Assembly (NCBI GenBank): GCA_963923455.1
Contig: CAWULT010000051.1
Span: forward strand, 1 to 29,852
Length of the DNA stretch: 29,852 bases
From: CAWULT01 sp963923455
Lineage (GTDB): Bacteria; Acidobacteriota; Vicinamibacteria; Vicinamibacterales; UBA2999
Reading direction: 5' to 3'
The notes under the pieces were generated by a model. The model had not been told where the DNA came from. It did no database searches and saw only the letters and a list, made by a program, of their open reading frames with translations. Shown in pieces: positions 1-8,081 of the stretch. Positions within the stretch are counted from its first letter, which is position 1. Each line of letters opens with the position of its first letter. A program made the translations under genes and the position numbers.

Positions 1-90
1 GAACTGGCCGCACGCCCAGGGGTGAACGCCTCAAGCGAGCCCGCCGCCGGCGGCGACGGCCAGCCCGGATGCGAGGACCTGAATGTCTGA
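1..90 (+). CDS. C-terminal end of an upstream gene (partial, tentative)
   Basis: Frame 1 is open from the window edge to a TGA at 88-90 and would give a 29-residue tail ending in CEDLNV. Its last eight bases overlap the ATG of the REC-EAL gene at 83, the kind of close junction seen across this window. No domain is visible in so short a tail. A histidine kinase would fit the position before a response regulator, but that is only inference. Frame 3 is also open here, so the assignment is weak. Confidence 0.3.
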   Translation, partial: ELAARPGVNASSEPAAGGDGQPGCEDLNV

Positions 91-1399
91 AGTGCGGTTC
101 CCCCAGGCGGCCATGGCCACAGTCGGCCGCGTGCTGCTCGTCGACGATGAACCGATCGTGCTCGAAGTGTGCGCGCGCCTGCTGCGCCAGGCCGGCTTCA
201 CCGTGACGGCCCTCGACAACCCGCTCGACGTGCCGGGCGCACTCGAGCGGCACGCCTTCGATGTGGTCATCACGGACCTGGCCATGACGTCGATGAGCGG
301 AATCGACGTCCTGCGCCACGTGCACGAGCAGGATCCCGACGTACAGGTCGTGCTGATGACCGGCTACGGCGACATGGGCTCGGCGGTGCAGGCCGTCGAG
401 TACGGAGCCCTGCGGTACCTGACCAAACCGATGGCGGCGGCGACGCTCGTCTCGGTCACCGCCAACGCCGTCGCGCTGCACCACCTGGCCTCGGCCAAGC
501 GCCGTGCCCTCGCCCACTACGAGCAGGCACAGCGGGACGAGCAAACGCGCGCGGAACTCGACGCGCGCTTCACGCGGGCCATGGCAACTCTGCACATGGT
601 GTATCAGCCGATCATCCGCTGGTCCGACCGGAGCGTCTTCGCCTACGAGGCTCTGCTGCGCACCAAGGAGCGGCTGCTGCGCTCCCCCCACGAACTCTTC
701 GCGGCGGCGACGACGCTCGGCCGGGTGCCTGAGATCGGGCGGGCGGTCCGGGAACGCGTGGCCCGGACGCTCGCGTCGCACCCCTCGCCGATTCCGGTGT
801 TCGTCAACATCCACCCGGGCGACCTCGACGACGAAGACCTCCTCGCGGCTGGCTCGCCGCTGAGCGCCGTCGCCCGCCGGATCGTGCTGGAGGTCACCGA
901 GCACGCGTCACTCGAGACCGCCGACGCGGTCCACACGCACCTGTCGGCCCTGCGCAAGCTCGGCTTCGGCCTCGCCGTCGACGACCTCGGCGCCGGCCAC
1001 GCGGGCTTTGCATCGCTCGCCACGCTGCAGCCGGACGTGGTCAAGATCGACATGTCGCTGATCCGGGGCATCGACGAGGAACCGACCAAGCAGAAGCTCG
1101 TCGCCACGCTGACCGCGATGTGCCGTGACCTCGGCTACCTGACCGTCGCCGAGGGCGTCGAAACCGTCGCCGAACGCGACACGCTGGTCGGTCTCGGCTG
1201 CGACCTGATGCAAGGCTACCTGTTCGCCCTGCCGGCCGAGGGCTTTCCGACCGTCAACTGGGACACGCCAGGACGGCCACGGGCCCACTGGCGGCGCGAG
1301 CGCGACAGGCCGGCGAACCCGCCGGCCACGCCGACGTCCGCCACGTGGCGCCGCCGGCCGCCAGAGCGCGACGACGCCCCCGAGCGCAAGGCCGTCTGA
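83..1399 (+). CDS. Response regulator with EAL domain (c-di-GMP phosphodiesterase)
   Basis: The 438-residue protein has an N-terminal receiver domain (about 15-130) with acidic pair D21/D22, phospho-acceptor D65, T93 and K115. An EAL domain follows (about 165-395). The EAL signature is E189-A-L-L-R, and the later LEVTE, VDDLG, VKIDMS, AEGVET and MQGYLF motifs are all present. The metal-binding and catalytic residues therefore look intact, and hydrolysis of cyclic di-GMP to pGpG under control of phosphorylation is the likely role. The ATG at 83 is preceded by GAGG at 73-76. A second ATG at 113 is possible but has no better ribosome site. The last 45 residues are a charged, Pro/Arg-rich tail with no domain. 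The cognate kinase is not in the window, unless the gene cut off at position 1 is it. Confidence 0.93.
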   Translation: MSEVRFPQAAMATVGRVLLVDDEPIVLEVCARLLRQAGFTVTALDNPLDVPGALERHAFDVVITDLAMTSMSGIDVLRHVHEQDPDVQVVLMTGYGDMGSAVQAVEYGALRYLTKPMAAATLVSVTANAVALHHLASAKRRALAHYEQAQRDEQTRAELDARFTRAMATLHMVYQPIIRWSDRSVFAYEALLRTKERLLRSPHELFAAATTLGRVPEIGRAVRERVARTLASHPSPIPVFVNIHPGDLDDEDLLAAGSPLSAVARRIVLEVTEHASLETADAVHTHLSALRKLGFGLAVDDLGAGHAGFASLATLQPDVVKIDMSLIRGIDEEPTKQKLVATLTAMCRDLGYLTVAEGVETVAERDTLVGLGCDLMQGYLFALPAEGFPTVNWDTPGRPRAHWRRERDRPANPPATPTSATWRRRPPERDDAPERKAV

Positions 1400-1423
1400 C
1401 GGCGGGCCCCTCGACGCTCGCGC

Positions 1424-1453
1424 TTGAGGCGGCGAGGTCGCCCCCGTTACGAT
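1424..1453 (+). promoter_or_regulatory. Putative sigma-70-like promoter of the GH15 gene
   Basis: TTGAGG (1424-1429) and TACGAT (1448-1453) are separated by 18 bases, each matching four of six consensus positions. Transcription would start about eight bases before the ATG at 1468. This is a by-eye match in GC-rich DNA. Confidence 0.3.
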
Positions 1454-1467
1454 GCGGTCATCCACGC

Positions 1468-3264
1468 ATGGCCGCCACGGCTCCGCCCCTCGTGCACGGC
1501 GTGATCGGCAACGGCCGGGTTCTGGCGCTCGTTTCGCCGGGCACCCACGTCGAATGGCTGTGCCTGCCGCGATTCGACAGCCCGTCCATCTTCGGGCGGC
1601 TGCTCGATGCCGACATCGGCGGTTCGTTCGGCTTCGTGCCCACGGGCCCGTACACCACGGCCATGCAGTACGTGCCCAACACGAACGTCCTGCAGACACA
1701 CGTGACGGCCGCCGACGGCACCTTCGACATATACGACTACGCGCCGCGCATCCCCGCTGGGCTGGGAGTCGACGCGCCGCCGGAGATTCACCGTCTGCTC
1801 GTCGCGCGCGACGGCCACCCCCGCGTCCGCGTCCACTTCGACCCACGGCCCGACTACGCGCGGGCGGCCCCCGACGTCGTCGAGGTGCCACACGGGCTCG
1901 ACGTCCGCGGCGGCCCGTGTCCCGTCTACCTCCGGAGCAACGTGCCGGCCCCGTACCTGAAGAACGGACTGGAGATCAGGCTCGACCAGCCGCGGTACCT
2001 CCTGCTGGGCACCGCCAACGGCGATCGCGTCGACACGCCGGCGTCGGTGCAGCAGGCCCTGGATCAGACGATTGCCGGCTGGAGGGCCTAGGCGAAGACG
2101 TGCAGCATCCCGTCGTTTGCGGGCGCCGAGGTGCTACGGTCGGCGCTGTGCCTGAAGCTCCACGCATACGCCGAGACGGGCGCGGTCATCGCCGCCGCCA
2201 CGACCAGCATCCCCGAAGCCCTTGGAACGGAGCGCACGTGGGACTACCGCTTCTGCTGGCTCCGTGATGCCGCGTTCGTGGTCGAGGCGCTCCGGCGGCT
2301 CAGCCATCTGGCCGAGGGCGAGGCGTTCGTCGGCTTCCTGCGCGACGTCGCCGAGCAGGGGCCGCTGCAGCCGCTGTACGGGATCGGCGGCGAACGCGAA
2401 CTGCCCGAGCAGCTGCTCGATCATCTGTCCGGTTTCGCCGGCACCCGGCCCGTCCGGATCGGCAACGCGGCGTACCGGCAGACGCAGCACGATCTGATGG
2501 GCGAGATGGTCCTCTGCCTGGAGACGCTGCTCGACGACCCGCGCGTCGTGCTCGACGACCCAACCGACGTGCTGCGGCTCGTCGAGCGCCTCGTCGAGGA
2601 CGCCATCGCCGTCGCGCCGCTCGACGACACGGGCCTGTGGGAGTTCCGGAAGCGTCTGCGCCCGTACACCTTCTCGAAGGTGCTCTGCTGGGTGGCGGCG
2701 CACCGCGGCGCGCGCATCGCTCGCCGCTTCGGGCGGACCGTCCAGGCCGAGCGGTGGGAGGAGTGGGCGCGCGCCCAGCACGCGATGCTGCTCGACGCCG
2801 CGTACAACCCGCGTCTCGGCTACTTCACACAGGCCCTGCACGGGGAGCACGCCGACGCCTCCCTGCTGCTGCTGCCGACGCTCGGCTTCATCGACGCCAG
2901 GGACCCGCGCTTCGTGTCGACGGTGCACGCCTACGAGCGGCTGCTCGTCCGCGACGGCCTGATGCTGCGCTACGAACACCCCGACGACTTCGGGGACACG
3001 ACGAGCGCCTTCTCGATCTGCTCGTTCTGGTGGGTGGAGGCACTGGCGATGATGGGCGCGCTCGACCGGGCCGTCGCGGTCTTCGAGCGGCTCCTGACCT
3101 TCGCCAACCCGGTCGGACTCTTCTCGGAGGACATCGAGCCGGCGACCGGCCGTCTGCTGGGCAACTTTCCGCAGGCATACACCCACGTGGGCCTGGTGCA
3201 CGCCGCGATCACGATCGGCGAACTGCTCGAGGCCCGCACCGGCCACTTCCGCGCCTGGACCTAG
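1468..3264 (+). pseudogene. GH15 family glycosidase (glucoamylase/trehalase type), interrupted by in-frame TAG
   Basis: Read through the TAG at 2089-2091, this is one 598-codon frame of normal GH15 length. Residues 1-207 are the N-terminal beta-sandwich domain, opening with HGVIGNGRVLALVSPGTHVE. Residues from about 220 are the (alpha/alpha)6 barrel with CWLRDA, the presumed general acid E392 in GLWEFR and the presumed general base E554 in LFSEDIEP. Both halves are in the same frame and the downstream half has no other lesion, so this is a nonsense change, not a frameshift. Family comparison from memory suggests Trp (TGG) at the TAG. A GTG at 2131 could restart translation of the barrel alone. 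The gene converges on the trehalose operon, so trehalase or glucoamylase activity are both possible. A sequencing error or a recent mutation would explain the lesion equally well. Confidence 0.85.
2089..2091 (+). other. In-frame amber codon in the GH15 gene
   Basis: The codon order is GCC TAG GCG AAG ACG. Reading the TAG as a sense codon gives a continuous family-like sequence, with SIPSFAGAEVLRSALCLKLH following shortly after. It sits at the junction of the N-terminal domain and the catalytic barrel. Confidence 0.9.
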
Positions 3265-4049
3265 CCGCGCGAGGCCCCGCCTCCCGGGCCGTCCGCCCGC
3301 GGTTCCGAACGCAGCACCAGCAACCGTTGCAGCAGCGCGTCGATGTCGCGCTGGCGCGCCAGTCTGTACTGCGCGGCGCTCGCACCCCCGCCGACGCGGA
3401 CCGCGAGCAGCCGATCCGGCGGAGCGGACGCGAAGGCATCCTCGTCGGTGCCGTCGTCGCCGACGTAGATCGCCCGCTCGCAGCTGAATCGCCGGCACGC
3501 CGTCTGCAGCGCCACGCCCTTGTCGGGCCCCGACGCCGGCAGCAGGCTCATCGCCAGCGTGCCCGAGAGCATGCGCGCCCCGGGAAGCGCGGCCGCCGCG
3601 CGGCGAATCCGCCGCCGCGCGCGGCCGCGATCGGGCGCGTGCCGGTAGTGCACCGCGACGGAGTACCGCTTGTCTTCGATTCGAACGCCCGCCTCACCCG
3701 CGAGGCTGTCGGTCAGGGCGGCCACCCAGTGCCGCACGACCGCGGGCGGCCGCCGGCCCGACCGGCCCATCTCGTGACCGAAGTTGCCGGCCACGAGGCG
3801 CAGGGGCACGCCGCGCAGGCGCGGCGCGAGGTCGTCGAAGGCACGTCCCGAGACGACGATGCAGGGGTACCGGGCGGCAACGGCCGCCAGCAGCCGGAGC
3901 GTCCGGGCGCGGGCGTGGGCGCCTTCCGGCGCGCGGGCGATCGGGGCGAGAACGCCGTCGAAGTCGAATCCGAGGAGAACACGGGTCTGCGCGAAGGACG
4001 CGAGCGCGTGCGCCGACCGCGGCGCGAGGATGTCGGGACGGGTGTTCAC
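3261..4049 (-). CDS. otsB: Trehalose-6-phosphate phosphatase
   Basis: The 262-residue HAD-superfamily protein would dephosphorylate trehalose 6-phosphate to trehalose in the cytoplasm. Motif I is LLGFDFDGVLAPI, motif II is VVSGR, a Lys sits in the DKGVAL segment, and motif IV is GDDGTDEDAF, all expected for OtsB. The frame is open back to an ATG at 4100. The GTG at 4049 is preferred because it overlaps the stop of the antiporter-synthase gene as GTGA and is preceded by GGGAGGAG. Translational coupling to the synthase is likely. The TAG stop lies in a CTAG that also supplies the TAG of the convergent GH15 gene. Confidence 0.93.
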   Translation of the reverse strand: MNTRPDILAPRSAHALASFAQTRVLLGFDFDGVLAPIARAPEGAHARARTLRLLAAVAARYPCIVVSGRAFDDLAPRLRGVPLRLVAGNFGHEMGRSGRRPPAVVRHWVAALTDSLAGEAGVRIEDKRYSVAVHYRHAPDRGRARRRIRRAAAALPGARMLSGTLAMSLLPASGPDKGVALQTACRRFSCERAIYVGDDGTDEDAFASAPPDRLLAVRVGGGASAAQYRLARQRDIDALLQRLLVLRSEPRADGPGGGASRG

Positions 4050-6799
4050 ACCGAGGTCTCCTCCCAGCCGCGAACCGAGTACAGCAGCGGCTTCGTCCAC
4101 AGGCTCTCGAGGCCTTCCAGGATGTCGGACGCCCAGCTGAAGACGTTCCGGCCGGCCACGATCTTGCGCATCGCGCGCATGCGCCGTGCCTGTTCGTCGA
4201 GCGGCATCGCCAGCGCGTCGCCGATCGCGCAGGCGAAGCCGTCCACGTCGTACGGGTTGATGATCAGCGCGTCGTCGAGTTCCTGCGCCGCCCCGGCGAG
4301 CGCGCTGAGCACCAGCACGCCGCGTTCGTCGTCACGGGCCGCCACGAACTCCTTCGCCACCAGGTTCATGCCGTCGTGGAGCGAGCTGACGATGCAGAAG
4401 TCCGCCAGCCTGTACAACGCCGCCAGGCTGAACGCCCCGAGCGCCGTGGTCGAGTGCACCACGGCTGGCGCGCCGCCGGGCACCGCGTGACGCGCGTTGA
4501 TCTCCTCCACGCGCCGCGCGATCTCGGCCTCCACCGCCGCGTAACTCTCGAGCGAGGAGCGCGACGGCACGCCCACCTGCACGAACGTCAGGCGCCCGCG
4601 CAGGTCAGGTCGCTGCCGCAGCAGCGCGTCGAGCGCGGACAGGCGTTCGGGGATGCCCTTCGTGTAGTCCATCCGGTCGACGCCGAGCCCGACGTACTGC
4701 GTTCCGAGTCCGAACAGCGCCCGGAGCCTCGCCTGCTCCGCGGGCAGGCCCGGATCCGCCGCGAGCGCCTGCATCCGGTCGAAGTCGACGCCGATCGGCA
4801 CCGACACGACCGTGCTGGTTCGCCCCGCGTGGTGAACGCTCGAGGCCTCCATGTCGACGTCGGCGTCGAGCTCCTCCTCCACCGCCATCAGGAAGTTGCG
4901 CCGATCGCGTTCCACCTGGAACGCGATCAGGTCGTTGGCCAGCAGCCCCTCGAGAATCTCGCGGCGCCACGGGCAGATGCGCAGCCGATCGGGATACGGC
5001 CACGGAATGTGCCAGAACAGCGCGGTCCGCGCGTGCGGGCGCAGGCTCCGGAGCGCCGGCGCCACACGCGTCAGGTGGTAGTCCTGGATGAACACCGGTC
5101 CGTCGGACGCGCCAAGCTCCTGGTCGATCGCCCGGGCGAAGCGGCCGTTGACGTCCTCGTACGCCCGCCAGTCGTCGGTGCGGAACTTCGGCCGCACGTC
5201 CACGGCATGGCAGAGCGGCCAGAGCCCCTCGTTGGCGAAGCCGCCGTAGTACGCGGAGAAGGTCGGGTCCTCCAGCCAGAGACGCCGCAGCGCGTAGGCC
5301 GGCTTCTCGGGCGGCACCATCAGCTTGTCGGACGCGTCGACGACGAGGTGGTCCGCGCTCCCCGCGCCGTGGGCGATCCAGACGCCGCCTCGCTCGCGCA
5401 TCAGGGCGTCGAGCGCCACCGCCACGCCGCCGGTCGCGGCCGTCGCCGCAATCGAACCGTCCGGCCGCTGCTGGTGCAGGTACGGCTCACGGTTCGAGAC
5501 GACGATCATGGGGCGAGCCGCCGGAGCGCCCAGGTCGCCCGCGCGTGCCAGCGCGTGCCGGAACACGATTGGTCCGACCATCTCGTGAATCGCGATCGAG
5601 GCGACGAGCAGCAGCTGCACCGGCTCGCCCCACGAGGGGAACTCGGCGGCGACGACCGACGCGAAGCCGAGCGTGATCCCCGCCTGCGAGATCAGACCGG
5701 TCCATGCCAGGCCGCTCGCCGGTTCGTCGAGCCTCGCCGCGCGCAGGCCGGCGGCGACGCCGAGGCGAATGCTGCCGAGCCGCACGGCCGAGAGCGCGAC
5801 CGCGGCCAGGCCGATGGCGGCCACCGCGTCGAAGCGCAGGGACGCACCCACCGAGACGAAGAACACGACCAGCACGGGCGGCGCGCCCTGCCGGACGGCC
5901 TGCCTCAAGGTCTCGCCGTGGCGCGTCGCCAGGTTCTCGATCACGAGCCCCGCCACGACGGCTGCGAGCAGGGGCTCGAACTGCTGAGCCGACCCGGCCT
6001 GGCTGAGGAGCGCGCAGACCCCGAGCAGCACCAGTGGCACCTCGCGCCCGACGTAGCGCATGTAGAGCGCGAAGGCCGCGCCGACCAGCGCGCCGAACGC
6101 CGCGGCCCCGCCCACCTCCCAGGCGAGGCGGCCGAGCATCGGCGCTGCCGATGCGAGGGGATCGATCGTCGCCCGTGCGAACTGCATCGCGGCGGCGAAC
6201 AGCACGAGCAGGATCAGGTCGGCCAGCACGACCATCGCCAGCACGAAGTCACTGAGGCGCCCGCGGGCTCCGGTGTCCGCGATCACGGCGGCGGTCATCG
6301 TCGGAGAGAAGCTGACGACGATGACGACGACCAGGGCCACCATCGCGAGCCGCGTCAGTCCCTGTGCCTCGGGCGCGAACGGCAGCCACGGCCACGCGAG
6401 CCAGCCCACCGCCAGCAGCAGCGCCATCGGGACGGCCAGCGTCACGGCCGTGGTGGTGGCAATCGGCGCCAGCCGCGATCCGAGGCGGTCCAGGTTCAAG
6501 GTCAGGCCGGCGATGAGCGCGATGAGGGTGGTGGCGATGCCGGTGATGACCTGGAGCTGGCCGGCCATCGACGCCGTGATCACGTTGCCGAGATACGGCC
6601 CGACGAGCACCCCGAACAGCAGGTACCCGGTCAGGCGCGGTACCTGGAACCGACGCAGCACGTCGCCGGTGAGCCACGCGACGACGAGCGTGAACCCGAG
6701 CGCCATGGCGGTGCCGGCCGAGGCCGGCGCCGACGCCGGACCGAGTGCGCGCGCCCACAGCACCGCGGCGATCGTCAGCAGCAGCGCGGCCGCTCGCAT
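4046..6799 (-). CDS. Fusion of cation/proton antiporter and trehalose-6-phosphate synthase
   Basis: The 917-residue protein has two full modules. Residues 1-420 are very hydrophobic, with roughly ten to twelve membrane spans and CPA-family features: PRLTGYLLFGVLVGPYLG (54-71), SFSPTMTAAVIADTG (163-177) and an Asp (D194) in VLADLILLVLF. Residues 430-910 are a GT20 synthase, making trehalose 6-phosphate from UDP-glucose and glucose 6-phosphate. It has VVSNREP (R437), TGG (456-458), LWPLCH, FIQDYHLTRVAP, FWHIPWP, GVDRMDYTKGIPERL (R709, K714) and HDGMNLVAKEF, so both active-site and sugar-binding residues look intact. The linker is only about ten residues. The start is the ATG at 6799, which overlaps the upstream stop as TGATG. 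An internal ATG at 5509 begins the synthase exactly but lacks a ribosome site. I know of no characterised example of this fusion. Confidence 0.9.
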   Translation of the reverse strand: MRAAALLLTIAAVLWARALGPASAPASAGTAMALGFTLVVAWLTGDVLRRFQVPRLTGYLLFGVLVGPYLGNVITASMAGQLQVITGIATTLIALIAGLTLNLDRLGSRLAPIATTTAVTLAVPMALLLAVGWLAWPWLPFAPEAQGLTRLAMVALVVVIVVSFSPTMTAAVIADTGARGRLSDFVLAMVVLADLILLVLFAAAMQFARATIDPLASAAPMLGRLAWEVGGAAAFGALVGAAFALYMRYVGREVPLVLLGVCALLSQAGSAQQFEPLLAAVVAGLVIENLATRHGETLRQAVRQGAPPVLVVFFVSVGASLRFDAVAAIGLAAVALSAVRLGSIRLGVAAGLRAARLDEPASGLAWTGLISQAGITLGFASVVAAEFPSWGEPVQLLLVASIAIHEMVGPIVFRHALARAGDLGAPAARPMIVVSNREPYLHQQRPDGSIAATAATGGVAVALDALMRERGGVWIAHGAGSADHLVVDASDKLMVPPEKPAYALRRLWLEDPTFSAYYGGFANEGLWPLCHAVDVRPKFRTDDWRAYEDVNGRFARAIDQELGASDGPVFIQDYHLTRVAPALRSLRPHARTALFWHIPWPYPDRLRICPWRREILEGLLANDLIAFQVERDRRNFLMAVEEELDADVDMEASSVHHAGRTSTVVSVPIGVDFDRMQALAADPGLPAEQARLRALFGLGTQYVGLGVDRMDYTKGIPERLSALDALLRQRPDLRGRLTFVQVGVPSRSSLESYAAVEAEIARRVEEINARHAVPGGAPAVVHSTTALGAFSLAALYRLADFCIVSSLHDGMNLVAKEFVAARDDERGVLVLSALAGAAQELDDALIINPYDVDGFACAIGDALAMPLDEQARRMRAMRKIVAGRNVFSWASDILEGLESLWTKPLLYSVRGWEETSV

Positions 6800-7836
6800 C
6801 ACCCCTCCACCCCCTCGCCGTCGCGGCGCCGCGCCAGCAGACGCGCCAGCACATCGCCAGCCACCGATCCGAACACGATCGCCGAGAGCGGCACGGACAG
6901 GTCGGCACCGACGGCGCGGTACGCGTTGAGCGCGAACGCCACCCCGAACACGCCCGGGGCCACCACGCGTGTCGCCGTGCCCGGCTCGAGTCGCGTTCCC
7001 CCGCGGCGGGCGGTCCGCCACCCCCCGAGCCGCGCGGCGGTGCGCAGCGCCAGGTACACCGCCGCGAGTGCCACGCCCGGCGCCGTGACCTCCGCGCGCG
7101 CGCCGGCCACGACCAGCACGAGGGCGACGAGGGGATGCCGCGCATAGCGCACGTCTCGCTCGAGGCCCTCACGCGCCTCGCCGCCGAGCCGGTGCCACAG
7201 CAGCCCCGCCACGAGGCCGGCGAGCAGCGCCGACGACGCGAGCTGATCCGCGGCCCCGCCGACCAGCAGCACCGCGGCCACCGCGAAGATCCGCTGCTCG
7301 ACCGGCGACGACGCACCCTGCACCAGCAGCCACGCCGCCAGCGCCAGCACCAGCGCGATCGCACCACCCTGCACGACCAGCCACAGGGCACCCGTCAGGA
7401 ACGGCTGGTGCAGCCACGCCAGCGCGAGGCCACCCGCGACCACGGGCCACACGGTCTCGACGGTCAGGTACGTGCGCACGCGCGACCCGGTGTCCTCCCC
7501 CGCGGCGATCGGCCAGGTCAGCGAGGACGCGGCCGCGATTCCACCGACGAGCGCCAGGGCCCACACGGCGGCGCCGGTATCGGGAAACGGCCGCGCCAGC
7601 GCGAACAACGCCGCGGCGACCAACACGGCCGGGACCGCCCCCCCGACCACCGACCGCGCCCACTCGCCGCGATCGCCCATCGCCCGCGGCAGGCCGAGAC
7701 CGAGCAGCGTGCCGAGCACGGCGAGCGCGACGGGGATGGCCGGATCGATCGCGGCGAGCGCTCCCGCCGGCAGCAGGCCAAGTCCCTGCGGCCCGAGCGC
7801 AACGCCGACGATGAGCAGCGGCGCCACGGGACTCAC
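6799..7836 (-). CDS. Cation/proton antiporter-like membrane protein
   Basis: The 345-residue protein is almost entirely hydrophobic, with about ten predicted membrane spans. Its N-terminus, LLIVGVALGPQGLGLL, is the usual opening of Kef/NhaP-type antiporters. SSALLAGLVAGLLWHRLGG resembles the later pore helix of the family. By hand alignment on the shared DTG (115-117 here, 175-177 in the fusion), the position of D194 in the fusion is Ala134 here. The canonical Asn-Asp/Asp-Asp pair appears absent, although E127 is nearby. It may be a non-transporting partner of the fused antiporter downstream. The GTG at 7836 overlaps the PDZ stop as GTGA. The much longer open frame upstream of it is Arg-rich shadow of the PDZ gene and is not included. 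Confidence 0.72.
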   Translation of the reverse strand: MSPVAPLLIVGVALGPQGLGLLPAGALAAIDPAIPVALAVLGTLLGLGLPRAMGDRGEWARSVVGGAVPAVLVAAALFALARPFPDTGAAVWALALVGGIAAASSLTWPIAAGEDTGSRVRTYLTVETVWPVVAGGLALAWLHQPFLTGALWLVVQGGAIALVLALAAWLLVQGASSPVEQRIFAVAAVLLVGGAADQLASSALLAGLVAGLLWHRLGGEAREGLERDVRYARHPLVALVLVVAGARAEVTAPGVALAAVYLALRTAARLGGWRTARRGGTRLEPGTATRVVAPGVFGVAFALNAYRAVGADLSVPLSAIVFGSVAGDVLARLLARRRDGEGVEG

Positions 7837-8078
7837 CGGTGCAGCACCAGCAGTTGATCGGCGCCGGCGCGCCGGACGCCGACAAGCACCGGCCGCCCGC
7901 GGACCGCGGGCTCCGCCCCGGCTCGTACCTGCGCGGCATCGGGGGCTGGCAGGTCGCCGATCCGCGTGATCACGTCTCCAGCCAGCAACCCGGCGCCGGC
8001 CGCGATCGATCCAGGTTCGACCCGGACGACGTCCGCGCCCACGCCTGGACGCGTGCGCAGGCCGAGTCCGAGGGCGGG
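7833..8078 (-). pseudogene. Second PDZ domain, cut off from the PDZ pseudo-protease by TAG
   Basis: Directly after the TAG at 8081-8079 the same frame continues for about 80 codons to TGA. It encodes a recognisable PDZ domain with VVRVEPGSIAAGAG and LLAGDVITRIGDLP. This is the expected C-terminal PDZ2 of a two-PDZ HtrA-like protein. A GTG at 8042 could start translation inside it, but no ribosome site is obvious. It would be made if the TAG were suppressed or is a sequencing error. The TGA overlaps the GTG of the next gene. Confidence 0.7.
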
Positions 8079-8081
8079 CTA
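8079..8081 (-). other. In-frame amber codon between two PDZ domains
   Basis: On the minus strand the order is CCG CCG TAG CCC GCC CTC. The codons after the stop carry on as PALGLGLRTRPGVG and then the second PDZ domain, with no frame change. This is the second such lesion in the window, after the one in the GH15 gene. Confidence 0.88.

Noticed and set aside
2092..2130. Frameshift as the cause of the broken GH15 gene
   Set aside because: Both halves are in the same frame (codon starts at 1468 and 2131). Only the TAG interrupts them.
2637..4490. A 617-codon plus-strand open frame
   Set aside because: It crosses GH15, otsB and part of the synthase in a wrong frame, with low-complexity composition and no motif.
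5507..5509. Separate otsA gene starting at the internal ATG
   Set aside because: The codon starts the synthase domain exactly, but no ribosome site precedes it and the antiporter frame enters without a stop, so a fusion is the simpler reading.
4376..7147. A 923-codon plus-strand open frame
   Set aside because: It is antisense to the antiporter-synthase fusion, is rich in Arg/His/Glu with no domain, and is explained by GC-rich codon use opposite a real gene.
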